Source: CALKCV01 sp964609515 (lineage in GTDB: Bacteria; Cyanobacteriota; Cyanobacteriia; Cyanobacteriales; Microcoleaceae). From it: a stretch of DNA of 29,179 nucleotides. Positions 14,625-22,442 of the stretch are shown piece after piece; the stretch's first letter is position 1; every line of letters begins with the position of its first letter. The DNA is taken from the NCBI GenBank assembly GCA_964609515.1, contig CAZSTZ010000063.1:1-29179 (forward strand), written 5' to 3'. Below the pieces are notes generated by a model that saw nothing but the letters and a program-made list of their open reading frames with translations, made no database searches and had not been told where the DNA came from. The position numbers and the translations under genes were made by a program.

Positions 14625-16217
14625 CTATTCCTTGACTGACGGACGCATGGTGGGGAACATGATGGCATCGCGGATGCTTTGGGTATCGGTTAGGAACATT
14701 ACCAGGCGATCGAGACCGATGCCCAAACCGCCACAAGTCGGCATTCCTAAAGATAGCGCTTGAATGTAATCCTCGTCCATCGGGTGCGCTTCCTCGTCGC
14801 CGGCGTTTTTCTGCGCGAGCTGCTCTTCAAAACGCTGGCGCTGATCTGCCGGATCGTTTAACTCGGAAAAACCGTTGGAATATTCGGTGCCGTGAATAAA
14901 CAACTCGAACCTTTCGACGAAACCGGGTTTGCTGCGGTGGCGCTTTGCTAGGGGGCTGACTTCTACCGGGAAGTCGATGATAAAAGTTGGCTCTATTAGG
15001 GTAGATTCTACTTGGCGATCGAATACTGCATAAAGCAGATAGCCCAAACTCTGAGTATCTAACTTAGACAGATGTATGCCCAATGTCTCCGCTTTCTCGA
15101 TCGCCTCTGGCAGTTCTAGATTGTCGAAGTCGAGGTCGGTTTGCTCTTTCACCACTTCCACCATCGTTTTTACTTGCCAGTGCTTGCGGGTAAAAGTCGG
15201 ATAGCGATCGCTATAGTCGTACTTGCGTTCTATATTAATAGCTTGCCCTTGATATTCAACTTCTTTAACATCGCCCAAAACCGCAGTAATGGCGTTGCAG
15301 ATAATATCTTCGACCAAACCCATAACATCGAAATAATCCGCATAAGCTTGATAAGCCTCCAGAGAAGTAAACTCCGGGTTGTGGGTGCTATCGATGCCCT
15401 CGTTTCTAAAGACTCGCCCCACTTCAAACACGCGCTCGAAACCGCCGCAAACAGCCCGTTTTAAAAACAATTCCGTGGCGATGCGCAAATATAAATCCGC
15501 ATCCAAGGAGTTGTGGTGAGTGATAAAAGGTCGCGCCGCCGCGCCCCCATAAATAGATTGTAAAATCGGCGTTTCGATTTCAAAAAAACCCTGCTGCCAA
15601 AGGTAAGTGCGAACGCTCTGCATGATGCGACTTCTCGTCTGGAAGCGCTGGAGGGAATCTTTGTTTACTACCAAATCGGCCTCCCGGTGGCGGCGGCATA
15701 CTTCCGGGTCGTTGATGCCGTAATAGGTATCGGGAATGGGGATAGTAGATTTAGAGAGAATGTTTAGGGTTTCGACTTGGAGGGAGAGCTCGCCGCGATT
15801 GGTACGACAGGCGATGCCTTCGGCGCTGATAAAATCGCCGAGGTCGATGAGTTTTTGAATTTGCTTGAAGTTCAAACCGGTTTCTCCGGAGACCAGTTTT
15901 TTCTCGATTTTCAGTTGAATCTTACCAGAAGCATCCGTCAGGTCGATAAAACCGATACTGCCGCTATCTCTTTTGGAGGTTATACGACCGCAAAGTTTTA
16001 TCGGTAGCGCTTCGGGGTCTGCTTCTCCCGGTTGTAGTTCTTTGCCCGGTTGGGTAAAGAGGTCGTGGACTTGTTGGGCCAAGTGCGATCGCTGATAAGA
16101 TTCGCTGGGATAAGGTTCTATCCCCAGGGATCGCAAGTCTTCTGCTTTTTTTGCCCGGACTTCGGCCTCGTTTCTGCTTTCGTTCTTAGCTTGTTTGGCT
16201 TCCTTTTTTGGTGGCAT
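14625..16217 (-). CDS. lysS: Lysyl-tRNA synthetase, class II
   Basis: 530 residues. The enzyme charges tRNA-Lys with lysine using ATP. The N-terminal OB-fold anticodon-binding domain carries GRITSKRDSGSIGFIDLTDASGKIQ. Class II motif 2 is FRNEGIDSTHNPEFTSLEAYQAY and motif 3 is GLGIGLDRLVMFLTD near the end. The first 35 residues (KKEAKQAKNESRNEAEVRAKK) are a highly charged lysine-rich extension. Length and domain order are normal for bacterial LysRS. It starts at the ATG at 16217 and its stop is followed by the AGAAACCCGG hairpin. Confidence 0.97.
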   Translation of the reverse strand: MPPKKEAKQAKNESRNEAEVRAKKAEDLRSLGIEPYPSESYQRSHLAQQVHDLFTQPGKELQPGEADPEALPIKLCGRITSKRDSGSIGFIDLTDASGKIQLKIEKKLVSGETGLNFKQIQKLIDLGDFISAEGIACRTNRGELSLQVETLNILSKSTIPIPDTYYGINDPEVCRRHREADLVVNKDSLQRFQTRSRIMQSVRTYLWQQGFFEIETPILQSIYGGAAARPFITHHNSLDADLYLRIATELFLKRAVCGGFERVFEVGRVFRNEGIDSTHNPEFTSLEAYQAYADYFDVMGLVEDIICNAITAVLGDVKEVEYQGQAINIERKYDYSDRYPTFTRKHWQVKTMVEVVKEQTDLDFDNLELPEAIEKAETLGIHLSKLDTQSLGYLLYAVFDRQVESTLIEPTFIIDFPVEVSPLAKRHRSKPGFVERFELFIHGTEYSNGFSELNDPADQRQRFEEQLAQKNAGDEEAHPMDEDYIQALSLGMPTCGGLGIGLDRLVMFLTDTQSIRDAIMFPTMRPSVKE

Positions 16218-16283
16218 TGACGCTTCCCCTTTACTTATTAAATTGCAAGTTTAAGAGCTTACCACAGTCAGGCCGATTATGTC

Positions 16284-16380
16284 AAGGGGGAATTGGGAAC
16301 TTGTTAATTGCTAATTGCCTACTCTTGCATGCATGCCTCTTGCCTCTTGCCTAGTTTGCCTCTTGCCTAGTTTGTTAATT
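16284..16380. repeat. Mixed repeats: GGGAATT, AATTGCTAATTG, GCCTCTTGCCT
   Basis: Between lysS and the kinase gene: GGGAATTGGGAA, TTGTTAATTGCTAATTGCC, the alternating string TGCATGCATGC, and two copies of GCCTCTTGCCTAGTTTG. The last belongs to the AGGCAAGAGGCA family of 10421-10470. The kinase stop TAA (16375-16377) lies in the TTGTTAATTGC unit. Confidence 0.7.
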
Positions 16381-17976
16381 GCTTTCGCACGTTCCTACCA
16401 CTCGGGCAAACTCTTCCAACTCGAAAGGTTTGCCGATGAAATCGTCCATGCCGGCATCCAAACATTCTTGACGGTGTTCGGGCATGGTATTAGCGCTGGT
16501 GCCCACAATGCGAGGTCGCGAACTCTCTCCCCATTCTTGCAAAATGCGGCGGGTGGTTTCGATGCCATCCATCTCTCTCATCTGGGTATCCATTAAAATT
16601 AAATCGTAAGGTTGATGGCGCAATGTTTCTAATACTTCCTCTCCGCTGGCAACCGCATCGGCGTCGTATCCCAAACGTTTAAATAAATGTTGGGCGATAG
16701 TTTGAGAGACTCGATAATCTTCTGCGATTAATATTCTTAAAGGCGGTTTTTCTGAGGAGCTTTCCTCGATTTTTTTGAGGATAAAATCTGCTTTTTGATT
16801 GGGAAGGTTGGCTTCTTCTTTTAAGTAAAGTTCCATCGAAAAATTGCTGCCTTCTCCCAACTTGCTGCTAACTTCTATCTGGCTGCCCATGAGGGCAATT
16901 ATTTGTTGGGAAATGGCTAATCCCAAGCCAGTTCCTTGGGCTTTGTTCTGCTTATCTCCTACTTGCTCGAAGGGGACGAATATCTTGTCTAAATCTTCTG
17001 GGGCGATGCCGATGCCGGTATCTTCTATTTGAAATCTAACGAGGCGAACTTCGCCGGATTTAGCAGACATCAAACAGGAAGTATTGCCAAGGGATTTTAC
17101 TCTGAGGGTAACTCCTCCTTTTTTGGTAAATTTAATCCCATTGCCCAGTAAATTAATCAGAACTTGGCGCAATCTATTCTCGTCGGCTTCCACTATTTGA
17201 GGTAAATTTGAATCTAGCTCGCATTTTAAGTAAATTTGTTTTTCTTTAGCGCGAAGCTGCAACATTTCGACAATATTATTTAATAAACAAGGAAAGTTAA
17301 AATAGGTCGGTACTAATTCCATTTTGCCGGCTTCGATTTTGGAGATATCGAGGATATCTTCGATTAAATTTAGCAAGTGGGAGCCGGCATCGTGAATGCT
17401 TTTGGCATATTTTTGGTGTTTTGCATCTCCAATTTTATCCATTTCTATAATTTTAGAAAAGCCTAAAATTGCCGTAAGAGGGGTTCTCAATTCGTGGTTC
17501 ATTTGCGCTAAAAATAAGCTTTTAGCCCGGTTGGCAGCTTCGGCTTTTTCTTTGGCTTCTATTAATTCTTGATTTAATTTTTTTAGGGTTAGATGAACGT
17601 TAATTCTTGCTAAGACTTCTTCGCGAATTATTGGCTTGCTAATATAATCCACTCCACCAATACTCAAGCCTTTGATTTTCTCTTCAGTATTATCGGCAAT
17701 GGCCGTAATAAAGATGATGGGTACATCTTTTGTTTTTTCCGAAGCTTTGATTTTTTGACAAGTTTCAAAACCATTCATTCCGGGCATAACTACATCTAAT
17801 AAGATTAAATCTGGTATGGTTCTTTCTAAGATTTGAAGCGCAAATTCGCCGCTAGTAGCCACTAGGGTTTTAAAGCCAGATTTTTTTAAAAAATCGCTAA
17901 TAACTTTGATGTTGTTGGGGTTGTCGTCTGTTATTAAAATTAGGGGTTTCTTTGGAGTTTCAGTTTGGGAAGTCAT
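16375..17976 (-). CDS. Hybrid histidine kinase, REC-HisKA-HATPase-REC, soluble
   Basis: 533 residues without membrane segments. Domain order: REC (about 10-128, phospho-site LILLDVVMPGMNG), a coiled coil (LNQELIEAKEKAEAANRAKS), HisKA with the phospho-accepting His161 in QMNHELRTPL, HATPase with NLLGNGIKF, IEDTGIGIAPEDL and GTGLGLAISQQ, then a second REC (about 412-530) with LILMDTQMREMDG and GKPF. Arg replaces the common Pro two residues after the Met in the second REC. The leading REC suggests that it receives phosphate from another kinase, probably one of the hybrids upstream. It is the last of four kinases on this strand, separated from the previous one by 344 repeat-filled bases. The final residues (ESN-stop) run into a TTAATTGC repeat. 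Confidence 0.94.
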   Translation of the reverse strand: MTSQTETPKKPLILITDDNPNNIKVISDFLKKSGFKTLVATSGEFALQILERTIPDLILLDVVMPGMNGFETCQKIKASEKTKDVPIIFITAIADNTEEKIKGLSIGGVDYISKPIIREEVLARINVHLTLKKLNQELIEAKEKAEAANRAKSLFLAQMNHELRTPLTAILGFSKIIEMDKIGDAKHQKYAKSIHDAGSHLLNLIEDILDISKIEAGKMELVPTYFNFPCLLNNIVEMLQLRAKEKQIYLKCELDSNLPQIVEADENRLRQVLINLLGNGIKFTKKGGVTLRVKSLGNTSCLMSAKSGEVRLVRFQIEDTGIGIAPEDLDKIFVPFEQVGDKQNKAQGTGLGLAISQQIIALMGSQIEVSSKLGEGSNFSMELYLKEEANLPNQKADFILKKIEESSSEKPPLRILIAEDYRVSQTIAQHLFKRLGYDADAVASGEEVLETLRHQPYDLILMDTQMREMDGIETTRRILQEWGESSRPRIVGTSANTMPEHRQECLDAGMDDFIGKPFELEEFARVVGTCESN

Positions 17977-18099
17977 CAGAAGTTAAAAGGGGTTTTAAAA
18001 TAGTATAATTGCAAGTATGACTGGGAGTATGCAGCAATGCGATCGCGAGCCAAAGTGCCAGTCCTACGCCACCGAGATTATAGCATAACAGAAGAATTA

Positions 18100-18134
18100 A
18101 GAAACCGGGTAATTTCGGCTTGCGCCGGGTTTCT
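18100..18134. repeat. Degraded AGAAACCCGG palindrome
   Basis: AGAAACCGGG (18100-18109) and CCGGGTTTCT (18125-18134) are imperfect complementary arms. It is part of the 344-base intergenic stretch 17977-18320, which holds no gene I can support: besides this palindrome it contains the nested element at 18146-18299 and a HIP1 site near 18039. Confidence 0.7.
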
Positions 18135-18145
18135 AGGCTAGAAAA

Positions 18146-18299
18146 GTAGGTCGGGTGGAGTGAAACGAAACCCGACAAGACTTACGCATTTAAACTAAAA
18201 ATCAACGTTTGAGATTGCAACAATCGTCGCCATGGCGTATTTTTGCGTAAGTTATACCCGACTTCTTCGTTGGGTTCCACGAAGGTCCGCACAACCTAC
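18146..18299. repeat. GTAGGTCGGG...ACAACCTAC element split by a small inserted element
   Basis: The ends match the element at 2447-2517 in reverse orientation: the right half GTTGGGTTCCACGAAGGTCC / GCACAACCTAC is identical to the complement of 2447-2477, and the left half GTAGGTCGGGTGGAGTGAAAC is a diverged form. The centre is replaced by about 80 bases bounded by ACTTACGCA and TGCGTAAGT. Confidence 0.75.
18180..18252. mobile_element. MITE-like insertion with ACTTACGCA terminal inverted repeats
   Basis: ACTTACGCA at 18180-18188 and its perfect complement TGCGTAAGT at 18244-18252 bound 73 bases with no coding capacity. The insertion lies inside the dispersed element 18146-18299. Similar ACTTACGCA ends are frequent on small cyanobacterial insertion elements, but no transposase is here to confirm mobility. 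Confidence 0.65.
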
Positions 18300-18320
18300 A
18301 AGATGCTACTTTTCTAATTA

Positions 18321-21300
18321 TTAATCATTAATTAACTTGTCAATGGCTTCTTGCTGGTAATTCTCTGCCAATTCCAAGATTTTAGAACCAAAAGCAGCAT
18401 ATTGAGGTTCTAGTTGTTGAAGCCTTTTAGCTTCTGCTTCAATACAATCGAAATCTCCCATCAACAGGGCTTCTTTTAAAACCTCTAATTCCGAACTGGG
18501 CGGCTTGACTATTTCTCCCGGTTTTTCTTCTGGAGATTTGCTTTGATAAATCCATTTTAATTGTAATAAATTTTCGATTTTTTTCAGCAATTCTTCCCCC
18601 TTTACTGGTTTAACAATAAAATCGTTACAGCCGAGAATATCTGGGGAAGAATCCAGAAACTTGACGCTGGCAGAAGAAGCGATAACGGGAGTCTTTTGAA
18701 AATCTGGTAATTTTCGCAATTTTTGCACTAATTCCCTACCGTCCATAACGGGCATCAACAAGTCGGTAATAATTAAATCCGGCTGGCAATTGTGGAGCTT
18801 TTCTAAAGCATCGGCTCCGTTTTCGGCTTCGATAATTTCAAAACCAACAGTCTCTAACAAACTCCTAAAGAAAGAAAGATTTTCCCAGCGATCGTCCGCC
18901 ACCAAAATTTGCCGTCTAGTTCCTTCGTAATTAATAATAGTAGAAACCCCATCGGTTTCTACCTCTTCCGAGAAAGATTTTTCTACTTCTATCTCGAAAG
19001 CAAAGCTACTGCCAGCTCCCAGGGCACTTTTAACTGTAATTTCACCTCCCATGAGCTTGACGAGTCGCTGGCTGATGGCCAAGCCCAAACCGGTTCCTTC
19101 CCGGGTAACAGAAGTAGAGTTAACTTGTTCGAAAGCGAGGAAGATTTTTTCCAGGGCATCTGGTGGAATGCCAACTCCCGTATCTTCGATTTCAAAACCT
19201 AGTTTTACGGTAGAGGGCCGAAACTCTTCAAGAAACCCGGTTTTTTGCTCTTCAAGAAACCCGGTTTTTTGCTCTTCAAGAAACCCGGTTTTTTCCTCTT
19301 CAAGAAACCCGGTTTTTTCCTCTTCAAGAAGCCCGGTTTTTTGAAAAAACCGGGTTTCTGGGATAGTAGCTTTAACCCGAAAAGTTACCCCACCGCGATC
19401 GGTAAATTTAATGGCGTTGCTGAGGAGGTTTAGCAACACTTGGCGCAGTCGTTTGCCATCGGCGCGGACTGTGGTAGGGAGGGGAGTTAGGGGTTGATAT
19501 ACAAACTCGATGCCTTGGCGATCGGCTTTCATGCTACAAATGTCCGCGACAGACTCCAGCAAGGAAGGCAGATGAAGGTCGGCGGGGAAGATTTCCAGTT
19601 TGTCGGCTTCTATTTTCGAGAGGTCGAGAATATCGTTAATGAGATTTAGCAGGTGTTCGCCGCATTGACGAATAACGTTAATGCCTTTTTTGGTGATGGG
19701 AAGAATTTCTGGAGTTTGTTCGATAATTTGAACGTAGCCTAAAATACCGTTGAGAGGCGTTCTCAACTCGTGACTCATGTTGGCGATGAAGGCGCTTTTG
19801 GTCCGGTTGGCGGCTTCGGCTGCTTCTTTGGCTTCTGCCAGGGCCGCTTCTGCTGCTTTGCGATCGCTCGCGTCCAGAATCACTCCATGCCAGACAATAT
19901 CCCCATTCTCCCGAAGTTCGGGCCGAGAGCTAGCCGAGACCCATTTTTCTTCGCCGCTTGGTAGTAGCTGCCGCCACTCGTAGGAAAAGGGAGCTAGGTT
20001 TTGGCGGCTGGCTTCTATAGCTTGTTGTTGGCCGGGTAAGTCTTCGGGATGAATTCGATCGGCAACAATTTCAGGGTTTGCCAGAACTGCTTCCGGTTCC
20101 ACTTCCAACACTTCTCGGCATCCTTCGCTCATATATTCAAAGCCCCACCTGCCGTCGGCGTAGAGTACCAGAGTATAGATCGCCCCCGGAATATTGGCGG
20201 CAACGGAGCGCATCCTGGCTTCGCTTTCGCCCAGGGCTCGTTCGGCTTTTCTGAGTTCGGTTAGCTTGCGGAGGCTGACGGCGACACCGGTAATCTCGTT
20301 ATTTTCCTCGCGGTAGGGGGAGTAGGTGGCGCTGAGAAATTCTTGTTTTCCTGTTCCTGGGGGATATTCAAGCCACTTATCGTATCGAACTGTTTCTCCT
20401 GTCAGACAGCGTTCCAGTCTCGGTTTGACAATTTCTGCAAACATCCTCTCTCCTAAAATCTCTGCCGCTGTATGCCCGACAATTTCATTTTCTTGTTTTT
20501 GCTGCCAGTCGAGATAGGCTTGGTTAATTAGCTGGTAAGTGTAGTTGCGATCTAGCAGACAGATGCCGTCGGTGGTAGCTTGGACGATGAGTTGGTAGCG
20601 TCGCAGGGCCGCTTCGGCTGCTTTGCGATCGCTGATATCCTGATGGGAGCCCACCATCCGCAGGGGCCTTCCTTCTTCGTCCCAAATAGCCTGGCCTCGG
20701 GCCAAGATCCACTTGTAACTGCCGTCCTTACAGCGGAGGCGATACTCGATCGCGTATCGGGGAGTCCGTTTTTCAAAGTAGTCGGCTACGGCCTTTTCCA
20801 CTCGTTCTCGATCCTCGGGATGCAGCAAATTGCGCCATGCCTCGTATTCTTCTGGAAATTCGCCATCGGCAAACCCCTGAATTTCCTTGAGACGGGTCGA
20901 CCTAAACGCCTCCCCAGTTTGCACGTTCCAGTCAAAGATGCCCTCTCCAGTTCCCCGCAGGGCTAGCTGCCACCGTTCTTCGCTTGCTTTTAAAGCCTTC
21001 TGGGCTTCCACTCGGGCCGTGACATCGGTCAAAACACCGATAAAATTAGTGACGTTCCCCAGAGAGTCGCACACTGGAGAAACTCTTAGCTCGTTCCAGA
21101 AGATAGTTTCATCTTTGCGATAGTTGAGCAACAAGCCTTGATACTCTTCTTTGTTAGCGATCGCCTCTCGGAGCTTTTCTAATTCTAACTTATCCGTTTC
21201 CTCTCCCTGCAAAAACCGACCGTTTTTACCGATAACCTCTCTCCCGGAGTAACCGGTAATCCGTTCGTAACCCAAATTAACGTAAATTATCGGATTATCC

Positions 21301-22322
21301 AGAAGTTTGGTATCGGTGATAACGATGCCGTTAGAGGAAGCGGAAATTGCCCTTTCTAAAAGTCGCAAATCTTTCTCTACTTCCTGGCGAGTTTTTATTT
21401 CCTCCTCCAACTGCCGATTTTTTGCCTCCAACTGTTGCAGCAGTTTTTTATTAGTTAGGTGAACCTCAACTCTAGCGAGTATTTCTTTGGCGGCAAAAGG
21501 TTTAGAAACAAAATCCACCCCGCCCACCTCAAAAGCTTTAATCCTATCGAAATCTTCGTTTAATGCCGTCACGAAAATAATCGGAACGTCCCTAGTTTTA
21601 TCCCAGGATTTTAGCTCTCGACAAACGGCAAATCCGTCCATTCCCGGCATCATTATATCCAATAAAATTAAATCTGGAGGACTTTTTTTCGCCGAACGAA
21701 TTGCCATCATACCATTAGTTGCGGGTCTGACTTTATATCCTTTTTTTGATAAAATATCTACCAACAATTTCAAATTTTTTTTATTATCTTCTACTACTAA
21801 AATACAACCTTTATTTTGATTCTCAAACACTCTAATTTTTTGATAATCGCGGTAAGAGCGCAGGGCAGTTTTCACGGTAGAAACAAGTTTTTCATAAGTC
21901 AATTCTACCTTGGTTTTATAATCGTTAATATCGTAGTTGAGGATAACCGTTGCTTCTGGGGCTTGCCCGGGTTGTCCGGCGCGTAAAACGATGCGAACGG
22001 AGCTATTTTTGAGAACTTTACGAATATATTCTACCAATTTCAACCCCGCATCATCTTCTTCCATCACCACATCTAAAAAGATAATAGCAATATCTGGATT
22101 ATCGGCCATTAACCGTTTGGCTTCGGCGGCAGAATAAGCAGATAAAAAGGTTAGCGGTTTGTCCTCAAAAGTAAAATTTTTGAGAAGCAATTTAGAAGAA
22201 AGGTGAACTTCTTCCTCGTCATCGACCATAAGAATTTTCCAAGGCAAATCTTCGTCAATAATCTCTATAATGTCTTCTTCCATAGTTTTTGATTGATTAG
22301 TTGCTAATAGTTCGTAAAACAT
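18321..22322 (-). CDS. Multi-domain hybrid histidine kinase, REC-REC-PAS4-HisKA-HATPase-REC
   Basis: 1333 residues from the ATG at 22322; an ATG at 22283 (MEEDIIEIID) would remove 13 residues and is equally plausible. No membrane segment. Order: REC1 (about 28-150, IIFLDVVMEEDDAG), REC2 (172-290, LILLDIMMPGMDG), coiled coil, a LOV-like PAS (325-440) with NGRFLQG where Gly368 replaces the photoactive Cys, three more PAS domains (about 450-570, 575-690, 700-825), HisKA with His851, HATPase, REC3 (about 1135-1255) and a helical tail. The HATPase domain is interrupted at residues 984-1036 by repeats of EE(E/Q)KTGFL coded by a 24-base DNA repeat. From HisKA to the end it is clearly paralogous to the ethylene-receptor-type kinase at 25.7-27.9 kb. 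Likely a cytoplasmic signal integrator. Confidence 0.95.
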   Translation of the reverse strand: MFYELLATNQSKTMEEDIIEIIDEDLPWKILMVDDEEEVHLSSKLLLKNFTFEDKPLTFLSAYSAAEAKRLMADNPDIAIIFLDVVMEEDDAGLKLVEYIRKVLKNSSVRIVLRAGQPGQAPEATVILNYDINDYKTKVELTYEKLVSTVKTALRSYRDYQKIRVFENQNKGCILVVEDNKKNLKLLVDILSKKGYKVRPATNGMMAIRSAKKSPPDLILLDIMMPGMDGFAVCRELKSWDKTRDVPIIFVTALNEDFDRIKAFEVGGVDFVSKPFAAKEILARVEVHLTNKKLLQQLEAKNRQLEEEIKTRQEVEKDLRLLERAISASSNGIVITDTKLLDNPIIYVNLGYERITGYSGREVIGKNGRFLQGEETDKLELEKLREAIANKEEYQGLLLNYRKDETIFWNELRVSPVCDSLGNVTNFIGVLTDVTARVEAQKALKASEERWQLALRGTGEGIFDWNVQTGEAFRSTRLKEIQGFADGEFPEEYEAWRNLLHPEDRERVEKAVADYFEKRTPRYAIEYRLRCKDGSYKWILARGQAIWDEEGRPLRMVGSHQDISDRKAAEAALRRYQLIVQATTDGICLLDRNYTYQLINQAYLDWQQKQENEIVGHTAAEILGERMFAEIVKPRLERCLTGETVRYDKWLEYPPGTGKQEFLSATYSPYREENNEITGVAVSLRKLTELRKAERALGESEARMRSVAANIPGAIYTLVLYADGRWGFEYMSEGCREVLEVEPEAVLANPEIVADRIHPEDLPGQQQAIEASRQNLAPFSYEWRQLLPSGEEKWVSASSRPELRENGDIVWHGVILDASDRKAAEAALAEAKEAAEAANRTKSAFIANMSHELRTPLNGILGYVQIIEQTPEILPITKKGINVIRQCGEHLLNLINDILDLSKIEADKLEIFPADLHLPSLLESVADICSMKADRQGIEFVYQPLTPLPTTVRADGKRLRQVLLNLLSNAIKFTDRGGVTFRVKATIPETRFFQKTGLLEEEKTGFLEEEKTGFLEEQKTGFLEEQKTGFLEEFRPSTVKLGFEIEDTGVGIPPDALEKIFLAFEQVNSTSVTREGTGLGLAISQRLVKLMGGEITVKSALGAGSSFAFEIEVEKSFSEEVETDGVSTIINYEGTRRQILVADDRWENLSFFRSLLETVGFEIIEAENGADALEKLHNCQPDLIITDLLMPVMDGRELVQKLRKLPDFQKTPVIASSASVKFLDSSPDILGCNDFIVKPVKGEELLKKIENLLQLKWIYQSKSPEEKPGEIVKPPSSELEVLKEALLMGDFDCIEAEAKRLQQLEPQYAAFGSKILELAENYQQEAIDKLIND
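19224..19362. repeat. Five 24-base repeats inside a kinase gene plus closing palindrome arm
   Basis: Units CTCTTCAAGAAACCCGG followed by TTTTTT(G/C) at 19224-19247, 19248-19271, 19272-19295, 19296-19319 and 19320-19343, then AAAAAACCGGGTTTCTGGG at 19344-19362, which pairs with any unit. Variation is limited to the last base and one A-to-G in the fifth unit. It is an expanded, in-frame copy of the window's AGAAACCCGG palindrome family; 24 bases code 8 residues. Confidence 0.92.
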
Positions 22323-22345
22323 TCGTTTTCAGAAACAAAATTCTC

Positions 22346-22379
22346 AGAAACCCGGTATGCATGAAAAAACCGGGTTTCT
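22346..22379. repeat. AGAAACCCGG palindrome between two kinase genes
   Basis: AGAAACCCGG (22346-22355) and CCGGGTTTCT (22370-22379) with a short A-rich centre. It fills part of the 120-base gap between the Cache kinase stop and the next kinase start. A HIP1 site and CCCAACCTACAAGATACTA (22418-22437) are also in this gap. Confidence 0.8.
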
Positions 22380-22442
22380 TGACTGGTTTGAAAATGTCGG
22401 GATCCGGTTCGCGATCGCCCAACCTACAAGATACTAAAGCGA

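Noticed and set aside
17960..18178. 72-residue open frame with a hydrophobic stretch upstream of the REC-kinase-REC gene
   Set aside because: It is made of dispersed repeat sequence (GAAACCGGGT and GTAGGTCGGG), overlaps the kinase start and has no ribosome-binding site.
18321..18520. C-terminal tail of the four-PAS kinase as an HPt domain
   Set aside because: The helical tail has no histidine in the expected place, so it cannot act as a normal phosphotransfer domain.
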